A stretch of 64,000 bases of DNA from positions 15,528,992 to 15,592,991 of the forward strand of contig OX326958.1 of the NCBI GenBank assembly GCA_946800325.1, read 5' to 3'. The notes below the pieces were generated by a model, which saw only the letters and a list, made by a program, of their open reading frames with translations, was not told the origin of the DNA and did no database searches. Position 1 is the stretch's first letter; every line of letters starts with the position of its first letter. The position numbers were made by a program, and so were the translations under genes. Of this stretch, positions 11,991 to 23,356 are shown piece after piece. The stretch is from Luzula sylvatica. Its lineage: Eukaryota > Streptophyta > Magnoliopsida > Poales > Juncaceae.

Positions 11991-13797
11991 AGAATTTTTT
12001 TTTTTAAATACAAGGAGTGTGTTGTGTCCATGACTCGTACTCAAAATAGAATATCGCATTGACAATCACTTGTTTAATTTAAAATCAATTTTTCAACAGT
12101 GCTATTGTCCACTGTTACTTTCACATACAATTTGTAACATCAAAATAGAATATCGCATTTCTAAGAAGTGACTATTGTCCACTGTTCCTTGCAAATACAA
12201 TTTTTGAACAGTGAGTATTTTCCAGTCCACTGATACTTTCAAATATTACAATAATTAAAAATAGAATATCCAAAAGGAAAATTATACCATGCCCCTGAAA
12301 TGCACTTTGGACTAATTGCTGATTGAATCAGCCTACGTCATACGTCAGGGGACTTGATATTAATTGATGAACCCAACTTTACACTCAAATTTATCACTCA
12401 ATCAATGCACCCTTGTATTATTGGTTAATTATAACTCAATTAACAATCAAATCAACTTCATTCCAATTAATAGTTTCAAATTATAGTTAATGAAAATAAT
12501 AATTTCACAACACAATTAATTAACAATCGATTTTCCAAATAACAGTTAACTAAAATAGAATTAATAGTATAATCAATCCATTTCCCATTAGCGGTAAAAA
12601 ATAATAATTAACAATAATTATTCGATTAAGTTAATTATGAACAATAATTAAAAGTACGATACATGATAATTGAAAGTATAATAATGAACTAACTTTTTGT
12701 TCAAGTCATCCAAATTTTTTAACTCACTAATATTTATTCCATATTTTGTTTACACAAATATATTATTTAATATTTCAAAAATTCTTTCTAAATTAGTATT
12801 CATGCAAATTTACAAACAAATATTATATTTCTCTAATCATAAAATACAACACAATTAATTAATTAACAATTGACTGTCAATTAACAAATATTATAGTAAT
12901 TAATAATTGCAAGCAAAATATCAAAGAAATAACAATTAATGAAATTAATTAATTAATAGTGAATAATTGACTGTCAATTTGAAATTCCAAATACATTCCT
13001 TTCCAATTAACTATTAATTAACAGTGAGTAATTGCAAGCAAATTTGCAAACAAATATTTAAAAAATTCATGTCCAATTAACTGTCAATTAGCAGTGAATA
13101 TAATAGAGGTATTTGTCACTTCAGGAATTCTAACCCGTGTAGATTTGGACATAGACGTAATTACTGCAACAAAGGGACATTAGGAAGTGGCAATTACTGC
13201 AGTCAAACTAATTACACCAGACCAAACAAAGATGAAAAGCTATTCACTGCATATGTATCTACCAACTGTCGTTATTGCATCAATCCAAACATGCCCTTTC
13301 TTCATGGTCGTTTCTCTCTCCCTCTCTCAGAAGCACTTTGCAATGTCGTTTCTCTCTCCCATAACCAGAAGAAGCTCGACCTGACGGCGTTGGGGCGAAT
13401 GTTACCTTTTTGGTAAGCCTTTATAATATATCATAAATGCAACAAATTGAAATTTAAACATGTTAAATTGACACTAAAATATCGTTAAAACTATAAACTA
13501 CACAGAGATCACTATGATCCAGTTTTCATTTTCAGAATATTCATTTTTTTTTCTCTTTTAATATGGATATTTTATTCCTTACTGTGCCTAGCATGACTCA
13601 GAATAATTTGTTGGAGTGTTTCATAGAATTTTATCATCATAGGGGAAACAGAAAATCAAATTTTATCAAGCACAATCATTCATGTAAAATAAAATACAAT
13701 AATACACTTCAATAATTGCTCACACCTTTTATTAGATCAAAAATTCTAGCAATTTACTAATTAAATTACTATTTCCAACAAATAGGCAGGACATTTG
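11991..13797. other. AT-rich intergenic region downstream of the cyclase gene
   Basis: No gene is seen. Several short direct repeats occur (segments around 12860-12920 and 13010-13080 share AACTGTCAATTAACA-like and AATTGCAAGCAAA strings; ATTGTCCACTGTT recurs near 12110 and 12175). The 3' untranslated region and polyadenylation site of the cyclase must lie at the right end, but could not be pinpointed. Confidence 0.5.
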
Positions 13798-16700
13798 TCA
13801 CTTTGGAGAATATTTCACTTTTTTGTGATACTCAGCAAGAAACCATATGGGGAATATATTGCGGTACATCATATAGTTCATCAACCCATATTTAAAATAA
13901 CTCCCTCTCATTTCCTGCAATTAATTAAAAAACAATTTACAGTTTTAGAATTAATTTCTAAGATAGCATTATATTTATTGAATGACCAGTATATATGAGG
14001 TCATATACTATGTCTCCACAAGTCATTATTTTGATATTTGATGTTGTTACATGATATCAAGATGTTGATAATTAATAATTAATTAGTAATTCAATTAATA
14101 TTAAATTTATATGTAAAATTAATGATTAATTAACATGTACATTTATTGGTATGTTGAAACTAACGGTTAATTCGTTTTTGTATGTTAATTGGGTTCCTAA
14201 ACCTCCATTTACTCTTCTCGAAATACGCATAGAAGATGTGAGAGAAGAGTTGTGGGAGCAAAGTAAAATTTCTCTATACATATTTGATATTGTTTCAAAG
14301 TTTCAATAACGATCATACCTGTTGAGGGAAGTCTCCGTTCTCTAATTGCATACAACCTATATATTTTGCAGCACAGTGAACTGGATTTGGATCTCTTTCA
14401 AACTAAAAGTTCAATAAAATGTTAATTGTTAATTCCTGAATCACCCTATTTATATATGGAGAGAATTAAAAAGTAATAATGAAATTGTTAAGACTTATTT
14501 TGTGTTTTCATCGAATAATATACTATCGTTGGTAAATATTACCTGGCCAGCTTTTATAAGAGCAAGCATTGCCCATGCTGTGTTCACCACATTTGATTTG
14601 TTTCCCTCCAGATTTATATATTCCTATTTGAGAAACAAAAAGATCGATAAAGTCTTAATATTGTTCTTACAAAGATTTTTTTGTATTTCGCTTACAAAGA
14701 AAATTAAGATGAATTTTTTTCTTGATTAACTGAGACGAGACCCGTATCCATACTATATTGATATAATATAGTACATGTGTGGTATTGTGGTAAATTAAGA
14801 TGAAATTATTATATTTAGAGGCTTACCATTTTGTAAGAAGATTGATAACTTTCGCCCCAACCACCATCATTTAATTGCTTTGAAAGGAGAAAATTACAAG
14901 CTTTTCTAATTGATTTACTATTTTCATAAGTTCTTCCAATTGCCAATAGACCTTCTATTCCAAACCAGGTACCATATGTGTAACATAATCCCCATGATCC
15001 ATACCTGTAAATAAAAAAAATACATTGACATAGAAATTAAGGTTGTTTCATTGAAATATTAATTGTAAATTTGTAATAGTGCTAGATATGGAAGCTCATG
15101 AAGTTGTTCATCAAAATAGCATTATCGTAAAAAACAACTTTTCAGAAAATAATATTTTCATGTTAAAATTTATATAAAGAATGTTCTCAAATTTTGAGAC
15201 TTTGAAAACCTTTTAGTTCTAAATTGATCTTTTTTTTTTCAATTTTTATTCTTTATTTTTCATGAAAATAATTTTGGAACTTTTTCTGCAACGTTCAATA
15301 TAGAGAGACGACTCAAACTCACCATGAACCATCATCATTTTGAGTACTTTCGATGTATTTTATTGCGCTTTCAATGCAATTTTCTATTTCTCTCCTTCTA
15401 TGCATGGGATATCTCTTCTTAAACATAACTAATGCCTGTATGGAAGATGAAGTACATTCTACACACCTGCAATTAATTTCTTTCTTTCATTAACTATTGC
15501 AAAAAGAAAAAGAATTTAGCATTAAAATAAATTGTAGTCAATTATCTCTTACGGATAATCTTGCATTGTATCCTCAAAGATCTCCGATGTGTTAAAAACC
15601 TTCAGAAAAAAAGAGAAAATTCCGTAAATAGAAAACCCACAAACTATAACAAAACTAAAGGGTATAAATTGTAAAATTGATAATACTTTTTAGCAAGATG
15701 AAATTTGGAGTACCTCCAACCATGGATATGACCGCGATAATTCCCAAGCCGAGAAACCTCCATTTGTATTCTACATTTATATAAAACGATGTGCTTTAAA
15801 TTTCAACAATCATGATTTATGTGATATTGCATAACCTAATCAATATATAATTTTACACTACCATCAATATATAATTAAATCAATTAATATTCATTGGTTG
15901 ATGAAAAATGGTACCAACCTGTAAAGACAAGAGGAAATTAACACCCAGATACAACCTCTCACTTTCTACATGTTCTCCAACAGTATCAGGGGAAATATCC
16001 AATAATAACAACAAAACCTGGAAATAAAAGACATACAACAAATTTATCTTGATGAAAATTTCACACACACACACACACACATATATCACCTTAATAGCCT
16101 CTGCGGTGCAGTCCGAGACGGGCCATCCCTGATCAACTATTGCAAAGCTCCACCCTCCTTTGGTGATATGACGAAAGTGTCTTCGGAAATCGCCTGATGG
16201 ATTCTCCAATATCTAGAGTAATAATTAAGACTAGATGATACCCTCGCACCGCTTCAAGGTATTTTTTATAATTTTCTTTGATATTATTTTGGACAAATGA
16301 TTTTCATTGGCCAACATATTTTGTTGCCCGCTTCGTCAAATTCTTTTTTTAATGGGTATAATTTAAGTTTGGTTAACCTTCAAAAATATAATTTAAAAAT
16401 ATATATTTTTTTAGTTGTTTGTTATGTCATTTGATATGAGTGATGTATATTTTGAAATATAATACATGTTTGGTACATGTCTTTATATTTTGTATACGAA
16501 AAAAAAATATCGTATACACCTATTATGTCTTCAAGAATCTAGTATCAAAAGAGATATCAACGGCATTTAAGAATCTACAAGGTATATATATTTCAATATA
16601 TATTTTGTATTTTCAACACATAAAATATATATTTTGTATATAAAGACATGTATCAAAATATATAGTTGCTAAAAGTACCCACTATAGTTGCAAGAAGTAC

Positions 16701-19700
16701 CCACCTATAAAATATACAAAATCATATTTTGTATATAAAAAATCTATTATCAAAAATCTATTATGTCTTGAAGAATATCAACGGCAAAATCGAAGATGAG
16801 TGGTGATAATGAATCACCTTGACGTAGGGCTCTTTGGTAAAAGAAGTAAGATGATGTTGTTCCATTCGCCTTGATTGATAAAGAGGGGAAAATTAAGAGA
16901 TTATGGATCCAATTTTGGATAAAGTCCCAAGAAACATTATCGAAGGCCTGGAAATCGATTTTGAGAATGATCGATGGGATTTTGTTCTTGTGATAATATG
17001 TTAAAATTTCTCACGCACATGCATAGGAATCGGCTATGGAATGATATTGAGGAAAGCGGTTTTGTGTCCATTGACGAGGTCTTTCATTTTTGATTGGAGC
17101 CTATTGGCCATTATCTTTGTTATAATTTTTATCGGAGTTCAGATTACACTTATTGGTCTAAAATCTTCAATTTGTTGAGCCCTTTCTATTTTGGGGATTA
17201 GTGTGATCGTTGCTTCATTTAATTTCCACAAGTCCAATTTGATATGATAAAAGTTTGATAAGAGTTCCATGATATCATTTTTTGTGTTTGGTTAAATTTT
17301 TTATGACACTATTATTGAAAGATAATATTTGTGTTTGGTTAATTTTTTGGATTTCAAGAAAAATAAAATTCCTATGCTTGTTGTGACACTATGTATTACT
17401 AGATAGAAATGACTATACAATCCATAATTTAAACATAAACATAAAATAATAAATAATTATATTTTTAAAAGTTAAATAAATAAAGTTTGAAAAAAAAAAT
17501 TAGAGTTTCGAAAATGATAATTAAATAATTAAATGACACTATGTTTTGATACATAGAATATAACTCATAAACTAATAAATAATTAGAGTTTTAAGAAATC
17601 AAAAAGTGATGAGGTTTTTATTAATTCCAGAGAAGTTACGGGATTTTTAAAATATTCCTCAAATTTATTAAGTCCTATATAATATAATTAGTGTAATTGA
17701 TGGAATTCAAGGAAAATGTTAATTTGATCATCACCTGTGAATCTTTTATAAAATTGTGTGCTTTTCTTAGTGTATTTCCAACTTCCTTTGCAAAATCACA
17801 TGCTAAAATTGCTTGCACCGCAAATGCAGTATCCCAAAGCTGACTCGAAGAACACTGAATTAGACGTGAACTGATTAGTATTTTTGATTAAATGTAGAGA
17901 TTAAAAAAATCGACCAATTAAACATGAATTGATTAGTATTCTTGATTAAATGTAGAGATTAAAAAATTGTAACCTTAAATTTCATTCCGTCTTCACCAAC
18001 CCATAAATAATCTGGTACTCTTGCAAGATGGCACTTGAAATCATCGGAATTTCGATCTCTCACCCAACTTGACAGCATAAATAGAGACTGTGCATTTAAC
18101 ATTTTTTTAGTACAAACCCCTTGAATTCTTTAATTTTGCATATTTATCCTTGTAAAATGAAAATACCTTCTGAGCAGCCGATACCCCTATATATCTTGAA
18201 TTTTCATCTTCATATTTCATATGATTTTCAATAAACTTTAGAGCTCTGTTTCTCCAAAATGAAAAAGGCCAATATGCAAAAGATGGTCCATATAATTTGT
18301 GGAAAAATTCATTGAAGTAATCGCGAAATCTCATATGCGGGACATTGCGATCTTGCTGCATTTACAAACTCAGAATAATGTGAAACCAATTGAAAGCAAG
18401 ATGAATTTCAATTTGAAAAATAATAAAACCTTATAGCATGACTTGCGTGCAAGATTCCAGTCAATTTTGTCGTATGGTCGAATATACAACTCTTTTCGTA
18501 AGGATATTATTGTCTTGGTCATGGGTCCCACGAACCTTTTTGCATATAAATATGACATCACTGAATAATTTATTCTCGCATGAATGAAAAATTTCCCTGC
18601 ATGTATTACACGATATATACTAATAATAAGAATTAGAGTTTTAATTAACGCGCTTATTTTGAACTACTAACTTATTGATTCATCAATCAATATAAGTACC
18701 AGGATGAATGGGAAGAAATGAAGGCAGAAGGAAAAGCTCAGGTGGCAATGGATGTACACCAGACCATTCATATACTCCCAATACCTACGCGCGCGTACAT
18801 GCACAAACAATTAGTAAAGTATAGGTTATTAAACTAGTAAAAAGAATTAAGGTATAAATTTACTGTTGATTTCGTACTTAAATTGAATTCTACTTAAATT
18901 TTATACTGTTTGTTATAACCCAAAATTTACGAAATAATTTTAAGGGTTATCTTAGTAATTTTAGAAATATGCTGATTTTCATGGTTTATTTTTAAAAAAA
19001 ATAATTCTTCAATTGTTAGAGGGGCAAAAAAAGAGTTTAGAGAGTTCGGGTAACAATGTCAATTTATCCATTTACCATAGGACGAATGCGCAGAGATTTA
19101 GATATAAAAATGAATAATATAGAAATATAATTGTATTTTTCTTTTTACCTTTACTTATGTAAATATGTAAATATATAATGTAATGAAATCATTGGATGTG
19201 GGTTAAGAACCTACTTCAATTTATCAAAAAAAAAAAAAAAAAAAGAGTATATAATCGCAATTTAGTCTTTTTAATTACCGCGGTCCAAAATTTCCCCCAC
19301 GAGGGTATCATGGTAACACCACCATGATCATGTATCCATTTTCGTCCTACGTATAGTTTCTCATTGTCGGCACCCTCATCAAGTAGCCTCAACGAAATGT
19401 AACACAAAGCAGTGGTCATCATGCAACTCTGGCCGCCTGCAGTTAATCCCCATCCCCCGTCTTCGTTCTGCCATTTTAATACATTTTAATACATTTTAAT
19501 ACATTTTGTTCTGCCATAATTCCGATTTGGCATAATTTTATGCTGTTTTCTAGTTTACAGGGGAGGGGGTATATACATGATATTTTTTTTTAGATTTTGC
19601 AGGGGTAAACGTGAAATTTTGTGAAGTAATAGTACTCTTACTTGGGTGTTGTACATGTATCGGCGTAATTCCTTTTGATGTTCAGCTGAGAGAAAATCGA

Positions 19701-20500
19701 GGGATTCAGTGATGTATAAGGTAATAATCTACATATAAAAAACGAAATGATTTAATTAAGTCAATTTGGGGAAATTAAAAAGTATACTTCTCAGAAAGAT
19801 CTATTTTCGATTAATGATTTGGAATATTGAGTAATGTGATGCGAAATAAGATTTGAGACATATCTACCAAATAGGTTGTCGCGAATAAAGGTCCCGGAAG
19901 ATCTCCAGGCCAATGCCCACTTTTTGCTTGAATCGCGGAGAGATAATCTACCGCATTTTGCAAACCTGCTAAAACATTTTGTTCGCTGCCATCCTCGTTT
20001 TCTAATTTTGATTTCTTGGACATGATATTGAAGTTGTTCTCTTTTGCAATCTACAGAACATAGGTAGAAAAATATAAATAGCCTCTAATTATATATCCAC
20101 ATGAGTAATAAATATAGTAACAAATTGACCTCATGTAAGAAATGAAAAGTCTCCCGTCTTAAATTGTGAAGTTCTTGTAAATTTGTTGCTAATTATATAT
20201 GTTATAATATATTTTAAAAGTTTAATCAGGTAAAACTATATATTTTACATATTTAATTGTTGCATATTTCATTAAAAAAGAGTTAAAAAAATGCATCTTT
20301 TCCACCTGCATTCTTGCCAAGAAATCTGAGCTTTGTGTTTTATCGAATCGATGTGCAGCAAACTCTTCACGAGCTCTTTCAACCGCAGCTCGCTCATCGC
20401 TCGATCCTAGCCTTTCATCGAACTCCCACGTTTCTCTTCCAAGGTATGCCCTGCAAGTTCTCACAAATTGGCCGCCTTCAGAAATTTTGAGCTTCCACAT
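13798..20500 (-). CDS. Oxidosqualene cyclase (triterpene synthase), 18 exons
   Basis: The enzyme cyclises 2,3-oxidosqualene to a triterpene or sterol skeleton, normally at the ER membrane. Exons: 20500-20306, 20050-19868, 19728-19642, 19467-19279, 18784-18700, 18596-18430, 18355-18167, 18087-17974, 17854-17735, 16212-16090, 16017-15919, 15770-15714, 15599-15553, 15466-15323, 15004-14827, 14623-14543, 14402-14319, 13914-13798. All junctions are GT-AG and phases agree, giving 752 residues (family usually about 755-765). The start is MWKLKI. QW-type repeats lie near 103, 155, 595 and 640, and the catalytic SDCTAE has Asp at 477. Unusual: the MWCYCR/MWCHCR motif is replaced by FFIHAR (249-254); Gln471 and Val475 precede DCTAE; SFGSQ/GYNGSQ is replaced by CSSSQ (404-408). 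WPVSDCTAE and SQLWD look cycloartenol-synthase-like, but the product cannot be assigned. Confidence 0.93.
16062..16080. repeat. CA microsatellite in cyclase intron 10
   Basis: About nine CA units lie between exons 10 and 11, followed by a short AT run. A potential polymorphic marker. Confidence 0.85.
16790..17240 (-). mobile_element. LINE reverse-transcriptase fragment in intron 9 of the cyclase
   Basis: The minus strand encodes broken but recognisable RT pieces in order: [49 protein letters not shown] and [11 protein letters not shown]. Stops and small indels interrupt it. It lies inside intron 9 (16213-17734), the largest intron, in the gene's orientation. A short near-duplicate of its left flank occurs at 16525-16565. 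Confidence 0.8.
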
Positions 20501-20560
20501 CTCAAAATTCTTAATCAAAACTATCTATTCTTTTTATTCAAATCATGGCCTGAACTCACC

Positions 20561-20568
20561 TATTTATA
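20561..20568 (-). promoter_or_regulatory. TATA box of the cyclase gene
   Basis: TATAAATA on the minus strand is about 61 bases upstream of the start codon at 20500, giving a short 5' UTR. The duplicated copy at 28290-28300 has lost this exact sequence. Confidence 0.7.
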
Positions 20569-20712
20569 AGCGAAGAAAAAGAACCTGCCAAGTGCCATCA
20601 TTAAGTTCATTATAGTAATTTACTGCAATACATCGCTCTCTAGATCTTCATTTAATGAGTCGTACGAGGTTTGTCTAGCTACTTGCAAGTTGCAATTTCT
20701 TTGAAGTTTGAA

Positions 20713-20739
20713 TTTTTTTTTTTTTTTTTTTTTTTTTTT
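20713..20739. repeat. 27-base poly-T tract upstream of the cyclase
   Basis: A homopolymer run lies about 145 bases upstream of the TATA box. Homology between the cyclase promoter and its broken duplicate ends close to this point. Confidence 0.85.
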
Positions 20740-20824
20740 AAGGCCCGTGACAAAGTAAATAAATAGACAGAATAATAGTGGCAAAATAAAAAGGACAGTT
20801 TATAATTGACATATGACTAATTGC

Positions 20825-21336
20825 TAGGTTGTGCGGATACTTTAAAAAATGAACCGTACCCGTATCGGATACGGATACGCCACCGATATGACACCGATAC
20901 GTATCCGATACGCCACATGGTGTATCAGACTATTTTAGTATATAAATTTGAACCGATACGATTTCGATACGGCATGATACGTTTATGATACGGCTGGATA
21001 CGGTTCCGATACGGCAAGATACGATTCCGATACGACTAACTCATTGTTTTTTGATTTTTTGCCCAATATAAAATACTCAATATTTTTACTATTCAATAAT
21101 GTTTTACATCACATATTATTTTACTTATTCGTAAAATATCCAAATCAATATTACAATATCTTGATTTTTATAATAATTTAATAAAATTATTTAAATTTAT
21201 ATATTTAATTATATTAAAATAATATTAAATGATATACCTATATAACGTATCGTATCCTAGAGTTTTCAAAAATTATCGTATCGCTGTATCCGTATCGTAT
21301 CGGATACGATACTCTTATCCGTATCCGTGCAACATA
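20825..21336. mobile_element. MITE-like element rich in CGGATACG
   Basis: The ends form an imperfect inverted repeat (TAGGTTGTGCGGATAC at left; the complement of the right end reads TATGTTGCACGGATAC). Both end segments contain many GATACGGATACG/CCGATACG repeats, while the centre is AT-rich. No coding capacity. A convincing target-site duplication was not found. Confidence 0.55.
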
Positions 21337-21504
21337 GCTAAATTGTGACAAAATAATAATACGGACGCTCCGAAAGAAAACCTACAAGTTAAAACACAAC
21401 TCTCTTTTTAAACACCACGGAATGCATATTGTTTGGGAGGTTTGTAATACAAAAATGGTTTAAAAAGAGAGTTATTTATAAAAATATAATTATAAATAGA
21501 GAAA

Positions 21505-21677
21505 ATGGCAAATATAATTATATATTGTTTATTTTACGAGAGTTATTTATGAACTAAAAAGAGAGTAAATTTGTAAAAAGAGAGTAATTACAAAAATGGT
21601 ACAAAAATGGTACAAATAGAGATAAATGGCAAATATAATTACATATTGTTTATTTTACGAGAGTTATTTATGAATTA
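21505..21677. repeat. Direct duplication of a ~50-base AT-rich segment
   Basis: A segment beginning AAATGGCAAATATAATTA and ending TTATTTATGAA occurs at about 21505-21553 and again at about 21627-21677 with very few changes. Confidence 0.8.
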
Positions 21678-21722
21678 AATTGATTAAAGAGAAAGGGAAC
21701 ATGTGTCTTGTCTTGGAGGAAA

Positions 21723-21864
21723 TATGTTATGTCTGAAATGATTGAAGCTGGAAACAAAGGTATTTAATGACATTAATCAATGCCAGAAAATCGTATGTTA
21801 TGTCTGAAATGATTGAAGCAGGAAACAAAGGTATTTAATGACATTAATCAATGTCGGAAAATCG
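21723..21864. repeat. 71-base tandem duplication
   Basis: Two units of 71 bases start at 21723 and 21794, both beginning TATGTTATGTCTGAAATG, and differ at only a few positions. No gene is associated. Confidence 0.9.
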
Positions 21865-22972
21865 AATATGTCTTTGAGCGATGATATATATCTCCTTAAA
21901 ATTCATCAAAATGGTTGATGTGTTAATTAACACCGAATTAAATATTAATGATAAATCAATATCATTTAATTATTTTCATCTTATATAAAAAAAGAGAAAA
22001 AATTTACATCGTTTCATACATCATTAATGTATTTAATATTTTTAACAAATTTTTTTACCACCATTTATAATTAATCAAATTTTAATATATAAATTTGAAA
22101 AATAAGTTATTAGACAATGAAAATAAAAATAAGCAAAAATATAACAATCAAAATAAAAATAATTATTTCGCAAAAATAAGTAAAATAAAAATGAAATATT
22201 TTGCTTTTAAAATTTTTTTGAAAATAAAACAATAAAAATTTGTTCAAATAAATATGACTTATCATGTGTTAAATGAAATATAATAAAAATACTAAATAAA
22301 CCAAATCATTTTTTAATAATATGATTTATCACCTAATCAATGTGGTTTTACCATCTAATTAATACGATTTGCCACCTAATTAATATGATTTGTCATCTAT
22401 TATGATTTATTATCTAAAAAAAATTGATAATTAATACATTTGTCAAATATTGCAACACATTATTGAGGAATATTAGAGGGGCCAAGGATAATTTCATAAC
22501 CCAATTAATCAGAGGTTCTCAATTTTTTATTATTCTTGTGACCTCTTTTTGGTCTTCTCTTTATATTCTACAATCTTAATAATTATTTTATACATTTTAC
22601 TGTACAAAACTAATTGTTTCTTTAATTGTTTTTTTTTTATTAAATAAATTTCAGAATGGACTCTATGATCCATACCTGAAAGTTATACATTTTTTTTTAT
22701 CTAATTGTTTCTTTAATTGTTTATATTCGTAACACAAACAAGTTGATATTATAAAGTTATATCTAAGATATAAAATTTATTGGTACAACAAATAATACAA
22801 CATTCTAACGGCAGAAACTACCGTCCATTAGAATCCGTTGGAACGACTGAAGATACCGTTTCGAACAGCTTAAGATAGCGCTCCAATGGACAGTGTTCTC
22901 AAACACTTGTTATAAAAACAGATTTTAAATAGTATATAAACTTGTTTAGAAAATTTTCTCTTGTTATAATAA
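21865..22972. other. AT-rich intergenic DNA
   Basis: No gene is seen. A degenerate tandem repeat of about 25 bases (ATGATTTRTCACCTAATTA-like, about four units) lies at 22320-22410. GTTTCTTTAATTGTTT recurs near 22615 and 22705. Confidence 0.55.
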
Positions 22973-23168
22973 ATGTTTTATCGAATCAATGTGCAGCAAA
23001 CTCTTCACGACCTCTTTCAACCGCAGCTCGCTCATCGCTCGATCCTAGCCTTTCGTCCAACTCCCATGTTTCTCTTCCAAGGTATACCCTGAAAGTTCTC
23101 ACAAATCGGCCACCTTCAGAAATTTTGAGCCTCCATACCTAATAATTCTGAATCATAACTATCTATTG
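22973..23168 (-). pseudogene. Duplicate of cyclase exon 1 (broken)
   Basis: This matches exon 1 of the 13798-20500 cyclase (20333-20520) at roughly 93% identity by eye. It encodes recognisable [26 protein letters not shown]. The start codon ATG is replaced by GTA, and the Arg codon in AHRF has become TGA. Homology stops near residue 55, and none of exons 2-18 follows. The promoter part continues at 28254-28425, on the other side of the LINE at 23169-28253. Confidence 0.9.
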
Positions 23169-23356
23169 GTTTTTTTTATTTTTAAGGAAAGGCAAGCGCG
23201 ATACGCGCTCGATCGATCCGATCATTTTTCATTTAATCAAAAGAAAAAAAAATACAAAGTTGCATCGAATTTACAAGAAGTATAAACCGGAAAAAACTCC
23301 TCAATCATTATTAACACACGTCCTTAATATTTCACGGCTTACTCTAATCTTAATCC

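Noticed and set aside
13795..13998. 67-codon plus-strand frame
   Set aside because: Antisense to the last exon of the cyclase gene.
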